Shown: positions 30,173 through 43,731 of the stretch, piece by piece
How the letters are laid out: every line of letters starts with the position of its first letter
How positions within the stretch are numbered: the first letter of the stretch is position 1
NCBI RefSeq assembly: GCF_000741215.1
Contig: NZ_JGYX01000002.1
Span: 434,001 to 498,000 of the forward strand
Direction: 5' to 3'
DNA: 64,000 bases
DNA from: Bifidobacterium pullorum subsp. gallinarum
GTDB lineage: Bacteria; Actinomycetota; Actinomycetes; Actinomycetales; Bifidobacteriaceae
The notes under the pieces: generated by a model
Databases searched by the model: none
What the model saw: only the letters and a program-made list of their open reading frames with translations
What the model was told of the DNA's origin: nothing
Made by a program: the position numbers and the translations under genes

Positions 30173-31828
30173 ATGCAACATCACATCAGCCGCACAATGT
30201 TGGCCGCAGCCTGCGCCGGCACCGCACTCCTGTACGGATTTTCACTCGCCGGAACCGCCGCGGCCGCCGACCAAGCCACACTGACGCTCAATGCCGCGCA
30301 AGGATCCACCTTGGCCGGACACACGTTCGGTGTGTACCGCATCGGCGGCTACCATGACGCCGTCAGCTCGGGAGAAGCCATCGCCAGTTTCGGCGTGCGG
30401 GGCACCACCGCATCCAACGCATGGGCCCAGGACGCCATTGACAATTACAACCAGGCCGAAGCGGAGGATATCGACATCCCCCTCGGGTATGACGCGGCCG
30501 GTGCCGTCGCCTCCCTGGCCGATACGGGCAGCGCGATGCAGATCCGCGGCATAGCCAAGGCCCTGGCCGAATCCAGCCGTAGGCCCGCCGCAGCGAAAAC
30601 CGTCACCGGTTCCGGCATCCAGGCGGTTGTGACCGTGGAGGAAGGCTATTATCTGGTTGTGGATTCGCAGGGCGCCCCCATGCTCATCGGCACCAAGATC
30701 GATGGCAGGAGCCTGAACGGCACCGAACTGGGCGTGGCCACGGTCAAATCCAAAAGCATCACCGTCGACAAGCGAATCGGCGCCGATACGTCGTCGCTCA
30801 AGGACCACGGCAGCTACACGGTCGGCTCGGTGGTGACCCAGACCATCACCACCAGCGTGCCGAACGGCAAACTCGGCGGCGCGTTGGCATGGAAGATCAC
30901 CGATACGCCGTCAGGTTTGGTATACGTCAAGGGCACGTTGGATGCCGAACTCCGGGACGGCACGAATGTGACCGATCTGCTGGATGTATACGATTCGGTG
31001 GGCGCCGCGGTGCCCGGTGACGAGAGTCTGAAGGACGCCTCCGGCGCGCGCACCGATCCCGACCTGACAGTGCCCGAGGGCGGATTCGTCATCGACGCCA
31101 AGCGGCTGATGGCCGCACACCCGAACCGGCAGGTGACGTTGACCTACCAGGCCCGGATCACCACCGTCAAGGCGAGCAACGTCGCCGCAGTCACCACCGT
31201 GTTCGCCGACGGCACGGACAGCACGCCCGTGAGGAACGAGGATGAATCCACCAGCACCGCCTACGGTTTCGATCTGGATAAAACCAGCTTCGACGATCCG
31301 TCGCTGAAGGTCAACGGTGCCGGATTCAAGATCTTCGACCAGGACCGCGGCCAGTGGCTGAGTTATGCGCCGTCCACCGGACAATGGAGCGACGCCCGCG
31401 ACCAGGCGTCGGCCACCGAGTTCGTCACCGGCGACACCACGCATGACGGCACGGTCGACTCCCGGGACGATGCGGCCAAGGCGGGCAACCTGCGGTTCGA
31501 CGGCCTGGGTGCGGGCACATATCTGATTCAGGAGACCACCGCGCCGGAGGGATATTCCAGCTACGACATCGCCATACCGAGCCTGACCGTGACGATCACG
31601 GAGAACGGTGCGGTGACGTTCGAGGGCAAGGATCTGCCCGACCTGAGCGTGGACGACGGCGACGGCAGTGTGACCGTGGCGAATATCGCCAGTCTGACCG
31701 ATCTGCCGCAAACCGGTGGGGCATGGAGCGCCCTGCCGTGGATCCTGGCGGCGCTCGCCGTCGGTGGCATCGGTCTGGCCGTCGTCAAAACCGGCGGCAT
31801 CATCCGCCGTGGATATACGCGTCGATGA
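30173..31828 (+). CDS. Major pilin (shaft subunit), FimA/SpaA type
   Basis: Sortase-assembled pilus backbone. The 551 residues have a signal peptide (cut near residue 31 after TAAAA), a SITVDKR segment with Lys200 in the place of the pilin-motif lysine used for isopeptide polymerisation, and Cna-B-like domains. An E-box, YLIQETTAPEGYS, has Glu454 to guide the intramolecular isopeptide bond. It ends with the sorting signal LPQTG (511-515), a membrane span and a basic end. It lies 72 bases after the tip gene with AAGGAG upstream, and before the accessory protein and sortase gene. Confidence 0.88.
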   Translation: MQHHISRTMLAAACAGTALLYGFSLAGTAAAADQATLTLNAAQGSTLAGHTFGVYRIGGYHDAVSSGEAIASFGVRGTTASNAWAQDAIDNYNQAEAEDIDIPLGYDAAGAVASLADTGSAMQIRGIAKALAESSRRPAAAKTVTGSGIQAVVTVEEGYYLVVDSQGAPMLIGTKIDGRSLNGTELGVATVKSKSITVDKRIGADTSSLKDHGSYTVGSVVTQTITTSVPNGKLGGALAWKITDTPSGLVYVKGTLDAELRDGTNVTDLLDVYDSVGAAVPGDESLKDASGARTDPDLTVPEGGFVIDAKRLMAAHPNRQVTLTYQARITTVKASNVAAVTTVFADGTDSTPVRNEDESTSTAYGFDLDKTSFDDPSLKVNGAGFKIFDQDRGQWLSYAPSTGQWSDARDQASATEFVTGDTTHDGTVDSRDDAAKAGNLRFDGLGAGTYLIQETTAPEGYSSYDIAIPSLTVTITENGAVTFEGKDLPDLSVDDGDGSVTVANIASLTDLPQTGGAWSALPWILAALAVGGIGLAVVKTGGIIRRGYTRR

Positions 31829-31850
31829 CCCTCGATGAATCGGAGATCAG

Positions 31851-33866
31851 ATGCGTATCGGAAGAACACTCATCGTGACCTGCGCGCTGGCGGTATCCGC
31901 CGGCATGATGTGCGGCACCCACGGTATCGCCGCCGCTCAGGAACAACGGGTCGACCATATAACGGCTGCAACGGCGGACAATGCCGTCGACGAGCCCATC
32001 CCCTCCACGCTGATCGGCGTCGGTGGCGGCAAGGACACGCAGGAGGGTACGACATCTACGGACTCCTCGGGTGTCACGGACTCCTCGGGTGTTGGGGACT
32101 CTCCGGAATCCGCATCCGCTGACAATCCACAGGATGTTGGGCCGCAAGACTCCGCACCGGATACCCGGCCACAGGGCGCAACGCCGCGCAGTGCGCCGCC
32201 GGCGGCCCGGGTGGATGGATTCGTGACGCATAACCAGAAGCCCCGGAGCGTGGAGCTGGACTACTGGGCACCCGTCGACGGATACGGCAGCGCCGTGAGC
32301 GTGGGGCAGGGCAGGTTCGCGGGCGACCAGACCAGTCGGCTGCTGGAGGCCGCCGCGGTGGCCTCCGCCGGCGGGGAGGCGGTACTACACCCCGATTACC
32401 ATGCCGGCCAGGGATTCAGCGGCGATCGCGACTACGAGTTCGTGGGATGGAGTCAGCTGTACCTGTCGGACTCATACCCGTGCGTGCAAGAGGACGGCCA
32501 TGTGGTCACCGCTTCGGACTTCACCGACCCCAACCCGCATGACACCTGGTATTGGGAACCGGGCATGACCTACACGCCGCCGACCGCCGGCAGGCTGACC
32601 AGCAGCGATCCGAACGCCACCGAGGCGTACTGGTGGATGCAGGGCGACCTGTACGCCACCTACAAGCCGCTGATCCGCTACCACGCCAACGGCGGTGGCG
32701 GCAGCATGGAATCCACCACGGACATCGTGGCCGCCAACCGGTTCACAGCCCCATCGGGCAAGGAGTTCGAGGGGTGGAACACCAAACCGGACGGCACCGG
32801 TTCGTGGTATTCCGTCGGACAGATCGCCGGACGCGCCTACACCACGCTCGGCGGCCTGGCCGCGCACGACCCGGCCGGCACGGTGGGCGACGAGACGAAG
32901 GAACCCTACCAGCCGCTCCTGCTGTACGCGCAGTGGGATAAGGGCGGCGGGTCGAGCGAGGCCGCCAAGCTGATCTTCAACGGCGTCTGGTTCAACACCG
33001 GCGTCTACGCGTTCAACAACGATCCATGGAGGGTCTCGCCTCCTGCGGCGATGATCGACGCGCTCGAACGCAAATTCCCCGGCAACTACGGCCTATCCAT
33101 GAGCGGCGACCTCGGATACCATGATAAGGTCCCGTTCGACGTGGAACATCTGCCGGACATGTCGCGCTATCAGCTGACTGTGGCCATCAACGCTAACTAC
33201 GAGACACTCAGACCGATACCGTACCTGCACGACACGCTGAGAGGCGAGTGGGAGCTGATCGGGTGGAACACCGAGCCGGACGGGTCGGGCACCATGTACG
33301 CGCCGGGCGCCAAGTTTCACGTGCCGCTGGGCGTGACCCACCTGTACGCGCAGTTCCGGCCGACCAGCCCGGACGCGGTCCGCAAGGTGCACGTGACCTA
33401 TGAGGCGAACGGCGGCACCGGCGGCATGGACGGGCACACCGTGCCCATCGGGGAGAACGTCACCATCAAACGCAACGAATTCACGCGGGAGGGGTACCAG
33501 TTCGTCACCTGGAATACCGAACCGGACGGCAGCGGACAGGAATATGGGCCGGGCACGGCCATCCAACCCGCCGACGACATCACCCTCTACGCCCAATGGC
33601 GGACGGCGCTGACCACCCTGCCGTTGACCGGCGGCACAGGGCGGACGCCTCCGGTCGGGGTGGGAATGGCTGCGGTCGGAGGACTGCTGGCCGTGTCGGC
33701 GGGAACGGCGGGTGTGGCGTTCCGGGTGATGCGGCGCAGACGACGATCCGGAGACCCGGGCGGCAGCGGCGGTTCCGAGTCGAAGGGCGAGGACGATCTC
33801 AACGGCATGCTGCAGGGCGGCATTCAGGATCGGTTTCACATCGCGGGCGAGGGCACCCGGGCATGA
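31851..33866 (+). CDS. InlB-repeat surface protein with LPLTG anchor and long cytoplasmic tail
   Basis: Third member of the pilus operon, 671 residues. After a signal peptide (about 1-30) and a Ser/Asp/Thr-rich stretch with an 18-base tandem duplication, it has three Listeria-Bacteroides (InlB B-type) repeats near 276-365, 441-505 and 515-583, recognisable by ANGG, WNTEPDGSG and LYAQW/LYAQF. An LPLTG sorting signal (590-594) and a membrane span (about 604-625) follow. Unlike ordinary sortase substrates, about 45 more residues come after the RRRRR patch. Its stop codon overlaps the sortase start by four bases (ATGA). It is probably a minor pilin or accessory adhesin. Confidence 0.75.
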   Translation: MRIGRTLIVTCALAVSAGMMCGTHGIAAAQEQRVDHITAATADNAVDEPIPSTLIGVGGGKDTQEGTTSTDSSGVTDSSGVGDSPESASADNPQDVGPQDSAPDTRPQGATPRSAPPAARVDGFVTHNQKPRSVELDYWAPVDGYGSAVSVGQGRFAGDQTSRLLEAAAVASAGGEAVLHPDYHAGQGFSGDRDYEFVGWSQLYLSDSYPCVQEDGHVVTASDFTDPNPHDTWYWEPGMTYTPPTAGRLTSSDPNATEAYWWMQGDLYATYKPLIRYHANGGGGSMESTTDIVAANRFTAPSGKEFEGWNTKPDGTGSWYSVGQIAGRAYTTLGGLAAHDPAGTVGDETKEPYQPLLLYAQWDKGGGSSEAAKLIFNGVWFNTGVYAFNNDPWRVSPPAAMIDALERKFPGNYGLSMSGDLGYHDKVPFDVEHLPDMSRYQLTVAINANYETLRPIPYLHDTLRGEWELIGWNTEPDGSGTMYAPGAKFHVPLGVTHLYAQFRPTSPDAVRKVHVTYEANGGTGGMDGHTVPIGENVTIKRNEFTREGYQFVTWNTEPDGSGQEYGPGTAIQPADDITLYAQWRTALTTLPLTGGTGRTPPVGVGMAAVGGLLAVSAGTAGVAFRVMRRRRRSGDPGGSGGSESKGEDDLNGMLQGGIQDRFHIAGEGTRA

Positions 33867-34861
33867 GCATGGACGCCGCTGACACCGCCTATGACGCCTC
33901 GCGGAATGTGGTGTGGTCCGGCTGGTATACGATTCTGGCCGGGCCGCGGCCACGGCGGGAACACCGGCTGCTGCGGTCGGCATCCAGCCTGTTGCTGGGT
34001 GCGGGCGTGATGATGCTGGCCGCCGCGCCGGTGATCGGATGCTGGCCATTGGTCGAACAGGCGGCGAATGCGCACGTGCAAGCCGAACAGGTGCGCAGCG
34101 TGGTGGCCGCCAACTGGCCGCAGCAGGAACGCGACGTGGGGGAATTGCGGCGAGCGCGTGCATACAACGCCGCCATATTGGCTTCGGGGCAGCCGACCCT
34201 GGGTGAGCCGGTCGACCCGTTCAGCGGCAGCGTCCACGGCGATTTCAGCGGGCGCGACGATGCGGAGTATCTCGGTCAATTGGATGACGACCACGGGGCG
34301 ATGGCCGTAATCGACGTGCCTTCGATCGGGGTCTCCCTGCCTATCGGCCATGGGTCCGACGAGGCCACGCTGGAGCGCGGGGCCGGGCATTTGCACGGCA
34401 CGAGCCTGCCCGTCGGTGGTATGGGCAGCCATAGCGTCATCACCGCGCACCGAGGGTTGCGGGATAAGCTTATGTTCACGAGGTTGGATGAGATGGAAAG
34501 CGGCGATCTGATGTACATCCGCGTGGAGGGTGAAACCTTGGCCTACCGGGTGGATCGCATCGCCGTGGTCGAGCCTGACGACACCGCGGCGCTCAGGGCA
34601 TCGGCGGATGAGGATCGACTCACGTTGATGACTTGTACGCCGTATGGGGTGAATACGCACCGGCTGCTGGTCTCCGGCGTGCGCGCTTCAATTCCCGACG
34701 ATGCGCCTCCCATGGATCAGGCTCCGGATGATGGGCGGTTTGCGCTCGTCATCGGCGGTCTGACGGCGTTCGCCGCGGGTGCGGCCGGGTGCACCGTCAT
34801 CGCGCTGCGCCGATGTCGCAGACCCATCTACGCCCGTCATGCCGCTGCACTAACGCACTGA
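33863..34861 (+). CDS. Class C (pilus) sortase
   Basis: Membrane transpeptidase that cleaves LPXTG-type signals and polymerises pilins. The 332 residues have the class C layout: cytoplasmic N terminus, membrane span (about 37-57), catalytic domain, and a second membrane span near the C terminus (about 291-318). The triad is visible: His196 in ITAHRGL, Cys258 in LTLMTCTPYG and Arg267 in NTHRLLVSG. It is translationally coupled to the preceding surface-protein gene and is the only sortase in the operon, so it presumably builds this pilus. Confidence 0.93.
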   Translation: MSMDAADTAYDASRNVVWSGWYTILAGPRPRREHRLLRSASSLLLGAGVMMLAAAPVIGCWPLVEQAANAHVQAEQVRSVVAANWPQQERDVGELRRARAYNAAILASGQPTLGEPVDPFSGSVHGDFSGRDDAEYLGQLDDDHGAMAVIDVPSIGVSLPIGHGSDEATLERGAGHLHGTSLPVGGMGSHSVITAHRGLRDKLMFTRLDEMESGDLMYIRVEGETLAYRVDRIAVVEPDDTAALRASADEDRLTLMTCTPYGVNTHRLLVSGVRASIPDDAPPMDQAPDDGRFALVIGGLTAFAAGAAGCTVIALRRCRRPIYARHAAALTH

Positions 34862-34920
34862 CACACCGCTGCGCCGCGCGCTGCGTGTCTCGGTCGGCAG
34901 CCCAACCGGACTCCGGCGAG

Positions 34921-34938
34921 GCGCCGTCCTGACGGCGC
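34921..34938 (+). terminator. Hairpin after the pilus operon
   Basis: Perfect 8-bp stem GCGCCGTC/GACGGCGC with a minimal loop, 60 bases past the sortase stop codon. There is no U tract, so it may only stabilise the mRNA end. Confidence 0.4.
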
Positions 34939-34954
34939 ATGTCTTCCGCGAACA

Positions 34955-34998
34955 CGAATAAAAATACCGCCGCTTCGGAGGATTCCGAGGACGGCGGT
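34955..34998 (-). terminator. Terminator of the initiator tRNA gene
   Basis: On the minus strand an ACCGCCG/CGGCGGT stem, extended by an inner CCTCGGA/TCCGAAG-type stem, is followed by ATTTTTATT. It begins five bases after the tRNA 3' end. Confidence 0.75.
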
Positions 34999-35002
34999 CA
35001 AG

Positions 35003-35079
35003 TGGTAGCGGGGCATGGATTTGAACCATGGACCTCTGGGTTATGAGCCCAGCGAGCTACCGAGCTGCTCCACCCCGCG
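35003..35079 (-). tRNA. tRNA-fMet (CAT), initiator
   Basis: 77 bases including encoded CCA. It folds into a full cloverleaf with anticodon CAT in the loop CTCATAA. Initiator marks are the unpaired C1/T72 end of the acceptor stem and three consecutive G-C pairs (GGG/CCC) at the base of the anticodon stem. It reads opposite to metA and has its own terminator. Confidence 0.95.
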
Positions 35080-35283
35080 TCGGCTTGCCTTGCGGCAGCT
35101 CTATCTACGATAGGAGTTGTTTTCGGAAAGTCAAACCGGCGTGTCGTGTGTGTTGGACGCATGCGCCCACCGTACGTGCTGACGTGGGATTCAGCGGAGC
35201 GTCTGCGTCGGGTTTGCGCCTGTCCGCGCGAACCGCGCAGGCGCCGTAGCCGTACCGGCCATCCGTTTGCCATAATGGGAACC

Positions 35284-36333
35284 ATGCCTATCAAGATCCC
35301 CAGCGGCCTGCCGGCCAGAGCCATACTCGATTCGGAACGCATCTTCGCGTTGGAGAAGCCCGAGGCGGAACGTCAGCGTGTCCGCCCGCTCAAGCTGGTG
35401 ATCCTCAACCTCATGCCCAAGAAGATCGAGACGGAGACCCAGCTGCTCCGCCTGATCTCCAAGTCCCCGCTGCAGGTGGAGATCGACTTCATGAAGACCT
35501 CCACGCACGAGTCCACCCACGTCAGCGCCGACCATCTGGTCAAGTTCTACGAGACGCTTGACTCGTTCCGCAACAACTACTACGACGGATTCGTGGTCAC
35601 CGGCGCGCCTGTGGAGCATCTGGCGTTCGAGCAGGTGGACTATTGGGACGAGTTCGAGGCGATCCTGGACTGGGCCGGGTCTCATGTGTTCTCCACCATG
35701 TACCTGTGCTGGGGCGCGATGGCCGCGCTCAACCACCGGTACGGCGTGCGCAAACGCGATCTGCCCACCAAACTGTTCGGCGTGTTCCCGCAGTATCTGC
35801 AGGATGAATACTGCTTCCTGACCAACGGTTTCGATGAGATCGCCCTGCAGCCCCACTCCCGGCTGGCCGGTGTGGATGAGGACGATGTGGCGGCCAATCC
35901 CGACCTGCAGGTGCTGACATGGGGCCCCCGATCCGGCCCCGGCCTGATCGCCACGCGCGACTTCTCCGAAGTGTTCGCGCTGGGCCACTGGGAGTACGGC
36001 AAAACCACGCTTGCCGAGGAATACGAGCGCGATATGGCCAAGGGGCTGACCAACGTGCCGTTCCCGGAGAACTACTTCCCGCATGACGATCCGTCGCTGG
36101 AGCCGTTGTTCTCGTGGCGCGCGCATGCCAACCTGCTGTGGCGCAACTGGCTTAATTGGGTATATCAGACCACGCCATACGATTTGACCGAGGTGCCGCG
36201 GCTGCGCGCCGAGAAGCGACTGGGCACCGACCGGTCGATCCGCCATGAGCCGGGCGCCCCTCGCACCGACGGGTTCCGACCCTTCCTCGACGACGGATAC
36301 GGGGTGGTGCGGGCGGCGGCGACCACGATGTGA
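35284..36333 (+). CDS. metA: Homoserine O-acyltransferase MetA, predicted acetyl-CoA specific
   Basis: First committed step of methionine synthesis from homoserine. The start chosen gives 349 residues and places the catalytic residues at their canonical numbers: Cys142 in YLCWGA, His235 and Glu237 in GHWEYGK. Residue 111, in VTGAPVEHLAF, is Glu. In this family Glu111 favours acetyl-CoA while Gly111 (E. coli) favours succinyl-CoA, so the product is predicted to be O-acetylhomoserine. Another in-frame ATG lies nine bases upstream. Homoserine would come from Hom, encoded 19 kb away. A GCGCCTG/CAGGCGC hairpin lies about 60 bases before the start. Confidence 0.93.
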   Translation: MPIKIPSGLPARAILDSERIFALEKPEAERQRVRPLKLVILNLMPKKIETETQLLRLISKSPLQVEIDFMKTSTHESTHVSADHLVKFYETLDSFRNNYYDGFVVTGAPVEHLAFEQVDYWDEFEAILDWAGSHVFSTMYLCWGAMAALNHRYGVRKRDLPTKLFGVFPQYLQDEYCFLTNGFDEIALQPHSRLAGVDEDDVAANPDLQVLTWGPRSGPGLIATRDFSEVFALGHWEYGKTTLAEEYERDMAKGLTNVPFPENYFPHDDPSLEPLFSWRAHANLLWRNWLNWVYQTTPYDLTEVPRLRAEKRLGTDRSIRHEPGAPRTDGFRPFLDDGYGVVRAAATTM

Positions 36334-36567
36334 ACGCCTGAATTGTGAAGAAAATCGATGCCGCCGGCTGGAGTGTCGCGTTGATGGCAGGAAGTCGGGG
36401 CCGGTGGTAGTATGCGTATCCAGCCGTTCGGAACCGGCTCCGAATCCCTGATGGGGACCGCCGGAGTCGTGTTCCGCAACCGGGATGGACGGAAGTAACC
36501 GTAACGTCACATTTCGCCCGTTCTGTTGGGTTACACTGACAGCAGACATGAAACAGGAGGCGAGAGT

Positions 36568-37688
<1,121 letters not shown>

Positions 37689-37743
37689 TCCGGAGCTGTT
37701 CGCTCATCATTGACGGCAGCCCGGTAAACAGAAAGGAGAAGCC

Positions 37744-38274
37744 ATGCCGCTAGCGGAGGAAGAAGTTTCGGGAATCGCGTTGTTCATTCCCGAGATCTAC
37801 GACATCGTGTGGTCGCTGGTCGTTCTCATCGTCATCGCCGTGGCGTTCTATGTGGTGATCATGCCGAAGTTCCAGGCCGTGTTCGATGAACGCGCCGCCC
37901 GGATCGAAGGCGGCATCGCCAAGGCCGAGCAGGCTCAGCGCGAGGCTGAGGACACAAAGCGCAAGTATGAGGAGCAGCTGAGCCAGGCGCGCGTCGAAGC
38001 GTCCAAGATCCGCGACGACGCCCGTAGCGAGGCCTCCCACATCATCGCCGACGCTCGTTCCCGTGCCGAGTCCGAAGCGGAACAGATCACCGCCAATGCG
38101 CAGCGAGCCATCGAATCGCAGCAGCAGCAGGCGATGGTCAGCCTTAAGGGCGAGATCGGCACCCTGGCCACCGCGCTTGCCGGCAAGATCCTTGGCGCCA
38201 AGTTGCAGGACAACGCCACCCAGTCCGCGATGATCGACCAGATGATCGCCGATCTGGACGATGACAAGCAGTGA
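37744..38274 (+). CDS. atpF: ATP synthase Fo subunit b
   Basis: Peripheral stalk subunit of 176 residues: an N-terminal membrane span (about 17-40, IVWSLVVLIVIAVAFYVVIM) and then a long charged coiled coil rich in Glu, Ala, Gln and Arg to the end, which holds the F1 head through subunit delta. AAAGGAG precedes the ATG. Confidence 0.95.
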   Translation: MPLAEEEVSGIALFIPEIYDIVWSLVVLIVIAVAFYVVIMPKFQAVFDERAARIEGGIAKAEQAQREAEDTKRKYEEQLSQARVEASKIRDDARSEASHIIADARSRAESEAEQITANAQRAIESQQQQAMVSLKGEIGTLATALAGKILGAKLQDNATQSAMIDQMIADLDDDKQ

Positions 38275-38318
38275 CCGGCGTATCCGACCACGGGAATATG
38301 AGGAAAGGGAGGTGACAG

Positions 38319-39152
38319 ATGCGAGGAGAGGCCTCACGTATCGCCGACCGCGTCTCGCGTGACTCACTGGCCCCGAAGCTTCGGGCCACGGCTGAGGACG
38401 CGTGGCGCATCGGTAACGAGCTGTTCTCGGTCACCAATGTGCTCGATCGCAATATCAGGCTCGAACGCGCCCTCACCGACCCATCGCGTCCGGTGGAGGA
38501 CAAGGTCGCGCTGCTGAACAAGCTGGTCGGCGACCAGGCCCACGAGATGACGATGGAGATCCTCACCGATCTGGTCGGTCGCCGGTGGAGCCGCGTCTCG
38601 GACATCGCGAACGCCGTCGAGGATTTCGGCGTGGACGGCATGATGTACTATGCCGACGCCACTGACGCCACGCTGCAAGTCTCGATCGAACTGGCCGAGC
38701 TGCATTCGGCCTTGCTCAACCTGCCGGTGATCCGCTCCGGCCTGAGCAGCGACCACGCCCCCGCCGAGGCCCGCATCAAGCTGCTGTACGCGCTGGTCGG
38801 AAATAAGGACCTCAACAAGGTCACCATGCGTCTGGCGGAACACGCCGCATGCAATCCACGCAACCGCAGGTACCTGTCCACGATTCACTGGCTGATCAAC
38901 AAGTTCTCCCGGCATATGGGCGAATCGATGGTCACCGTGACCACCGCCGCGCCGCTGAATCAGGAGCAGGTCGACAAGCTGATCGCCGTGTATTCGAAGA
39001 AGCTCGGACGTCCGGTGCACATCAATTCGAACGTCGACCCCACGGTGATCGGCGGCATGCGCATCGAGATCGGTGACGAGGTGACCGACAACACCGTGGT
39101 GGCCCAGCTGCAGCAACTGCAGCGCCGTGTGACCAACGGGATGCGGACCTGA
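38319..39152 (+). CDS. atpH: ATP synthase F1 subunit delta
   Basis: Links the peripheral stalk to the F1 head. At 277 residues it is about 100 longer than the E. coli protein, as in other actinobacteria; the extra length is an N-terminal helical stretch rich in Arg and Asp. The conserved C-terminal part VTVTTAAPLNQEQVDKL followed by GGMRIEIGDEVTDNTV identifies the family. GGGAGGTGA precedes the ATG. Confidence 0.94.
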   Translation: MRGEASRIADRVSRDSLAPKLRATAEDAWRIGNELFSVTNVLDRNIRLERALTDPSRPVEDKVALLNKLVGDQAHEMTMEILTDLVGRRWSRVSDIANAVEDFGVDGMMYYADATDATLQVSIELAELHSALLNLPVIRSGLSSDHAPAEARIKLLYALVGNKDLNKVTMRLAEHAACNPRNRRYLSTIHWLINKFSRHMGESMVTVTTAAPLNQEQVDKLIAVYSKKLGRPVHINSNVDPTVIGGMRIEIGDEVTDNTVVAQLQQLQRRVTNGMRT

Positions 39153-39195
39153 GAGACGTACCAGACAACACAACAATCATCAATAAGGAGTGATC

Positions 39196-40872
<1,677 letters not shown>

Positions 40873-40874
40873 AC

Positions 40875-41795
40875 ATGGCATCGCAGCTCGCATTCAAGTC
40901 AAGGATCGCCTCCACCGCGTCGCTTGAGAAGATCTTCAACGCGCAGGAGATGATCGCGTCTTCGCATATCGCCAAGGCCCGTCAGGTGGCGTTGGAGGCG
41001 AAGCCGTACGCTGATGCGATCTTCGATGCAGTCCAGGCGGTGGTGGCCCACGGCCATATCTCGCATCCGATCGTGCGCAAGGAGGAGAACAACCCCAAGG
41101 TTGCCGTCCTGGCGCTCACCTCGGACCGTGGTATGGCCGGCCCTTACACCTCGTCGATCATCCGTGAGACCGAGCAGCTGCTCGCCCGTCTCGACGAGGC
41201 CGGCAAACAGCCGGAACTTTATGTGTATGGTCGCCGCGGAGTGACGTACTACAAGTACCGCAACCGCGACATCGTGCAGACGTGGGAGGGCGATACCGAC
41301 AAGCCTGGCGTCGAGGTCGCCGACTCGATCTCCAATGCGCTGATGGACGCGTACATGCGGTCGGCTGCGGAGGGCGGTGTCTCGGAACTGTACATCGTCT
41401 ACACCGAGTTCATCAACATGGTGGTGCAGAAGGTGCGCGTGCTGCGCATGCTGCCGGTGGAGCTGGTCGAGGCCGAGACCACGGTGGGCACGGACCCCGA
41501 GGTCGACGCCGTGCAGGACGTTTCCCCGCTGTACATCTTCGAGCCGAGCATTGAAGAGGTGCTGGACGTGGTGCTGCCCAAGTACATCCGCTCCCGCATC
41601 CACGAATGCCTGCTCGAGGCTGCGGCCTCGGAGACCGCCAGCCGCCAGAACGCCATGCATACCGCCACGGACAACGCGCGGAAGCTGATCGACGACCTGA
41701 CCCGCAAGCTCAACGCCTCGCGTCAGGCCTCGATCACCCAGGAACTCACCGAAATCATCGGCAGCGCCGACGCGCTGAACACAAAGGAAGAGTAG
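40875..41795 (+). CDS. atpG: ATP synthase F1 subunit gamma
   Basis: Central rotor shaft, 306 residues. N- and C-terminal helices form the coiled coil (KSRIASTASLEKIFNAQEMI at the start, RKLNASRQASITQELTEIIG at the end) and enclose a Rossmann-like middle domain (ALTSDRGMAGPYTSSIIRE). It begins two bases after atpA and precedes atpD by nine bases. Confidence 0.96.
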   Translation: MASQLAFKSRIASTASLEKIFNAQEMIASSHIAKARQVALEAKPYADAIFDAVQAVVAHGHISHPIVRKEENNPKVAVLALTSDRGMAGPYTSSIIRETEQLLARLDEAGKQPELYVYGRRGVTYYKYRNRDIVQTWEGDTDKPGVEVADSISNALMDAYMRSAAEGGVSELYIVYTEFINMVVQKVRVLRMLPVELVEAETTVGTDPEVDAVQDVSPLYIFEPSIEEVLDVVLPKYIRSRIHECLLEAAASETASRQNAMHTATDNARKLIDDLTRKLNASRQASITQELTEIIGSADALNTKEE

Positions 41796-43291
<1,496 letters not shown>

Positions 43292-43292
<1 letters not shown>

Positions 43293-43591
43293 TGGCCACT
43301 TCGAGCATGCAGGTGAACATCGTCGCCGCCGACCATCCGGTCTGGGCGGGGCAGGCGAAGTCCGTCGTCATTCCCGCATATGAGGGCGCGATGGGCATCC
43401 TGCCTGACCACCAGCCGATCCTGACCCTGTTCAAGGAGGGCGTGGTCACGGTCACCGACATGAACGACGAGAAACACGAGTTCGAGGTCACCGACGGGTT
43501 CATCTCGTTCGACTCGAACAAGCTCACGGTCGCCGTGGAACGCGGTCGTGACGTGGTCCGCCGCGCCGGAGAGCAGTCCGAAGCGGAATAG
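43292..43591 (+). CDS. atpC: ATP synthase F1 subunit epsilon
   Basis: Rotor subunit and regulator of F1. It is 99 residues long, shorter than the roughly 135 of E. coli because most of the C-terminal helical hairpin is missing, as in many actinobacteria. The beta-sandwich core has VIPAYEGAMGILPDHQPILT. The start is ambiguous: this ATG shares one base with the atpD stop codon, while a GTG three bases earlier has slightly better spacing to AAGGAG. Confidence 0.93.
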
Positions 43592-43611
43592 AACGCCAAC
43601 AACCCCGTATA

Positions 43612-43648
43612 TCGGCCCCTCGCGCACAACGCTTGCGCGAGGGGCCGA
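43612..43648 (+). terminator. Terminator of the ATP synthase operon
   Basis: Perfect 15-bp stem (TCGGCCCCTCGCGCA with its complement) and a seven-base loop, 20 bases past the atpC stop codon. The T-rich tail is weak (TTCGTT). Confidence 0.75.
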
Positions 43649-43731
43649 TTCGTTACAGGGCCGCTTGTTCCCCGCACACTTTTCCGCAGTCGCGAAGCGG
43701 CCGGGCGCGGCATGGGGTATGGTGGTGGCTT

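Noticed and set aside
32056-32091. Phase-variable repeat in the InlB-repeat gene
   Set aside because: The 18-base duplication is in frame and only two copies long, so slippage would change length by six residues without switching the gene off; no homopolymer tract is present.
27577-34861. Pilus cluster as a recently acquired genomic island
   Set aside because: No integrase, transposase, flanking direct repeats or tRNA-linked attachment site is visible, and base composition looks similar to the neighbours. The initiator tRNA lies downstream but is intact and not duplicated.
35080-35283. SAM riboswitch upstream of metA
   Set aside because: Only a simple GCGCCTG/CAGGCGC hairpin is visible. I do not find the multi-helix junction and conserved purine segments of SAM-I, SAM-II or SAM-IV classes.
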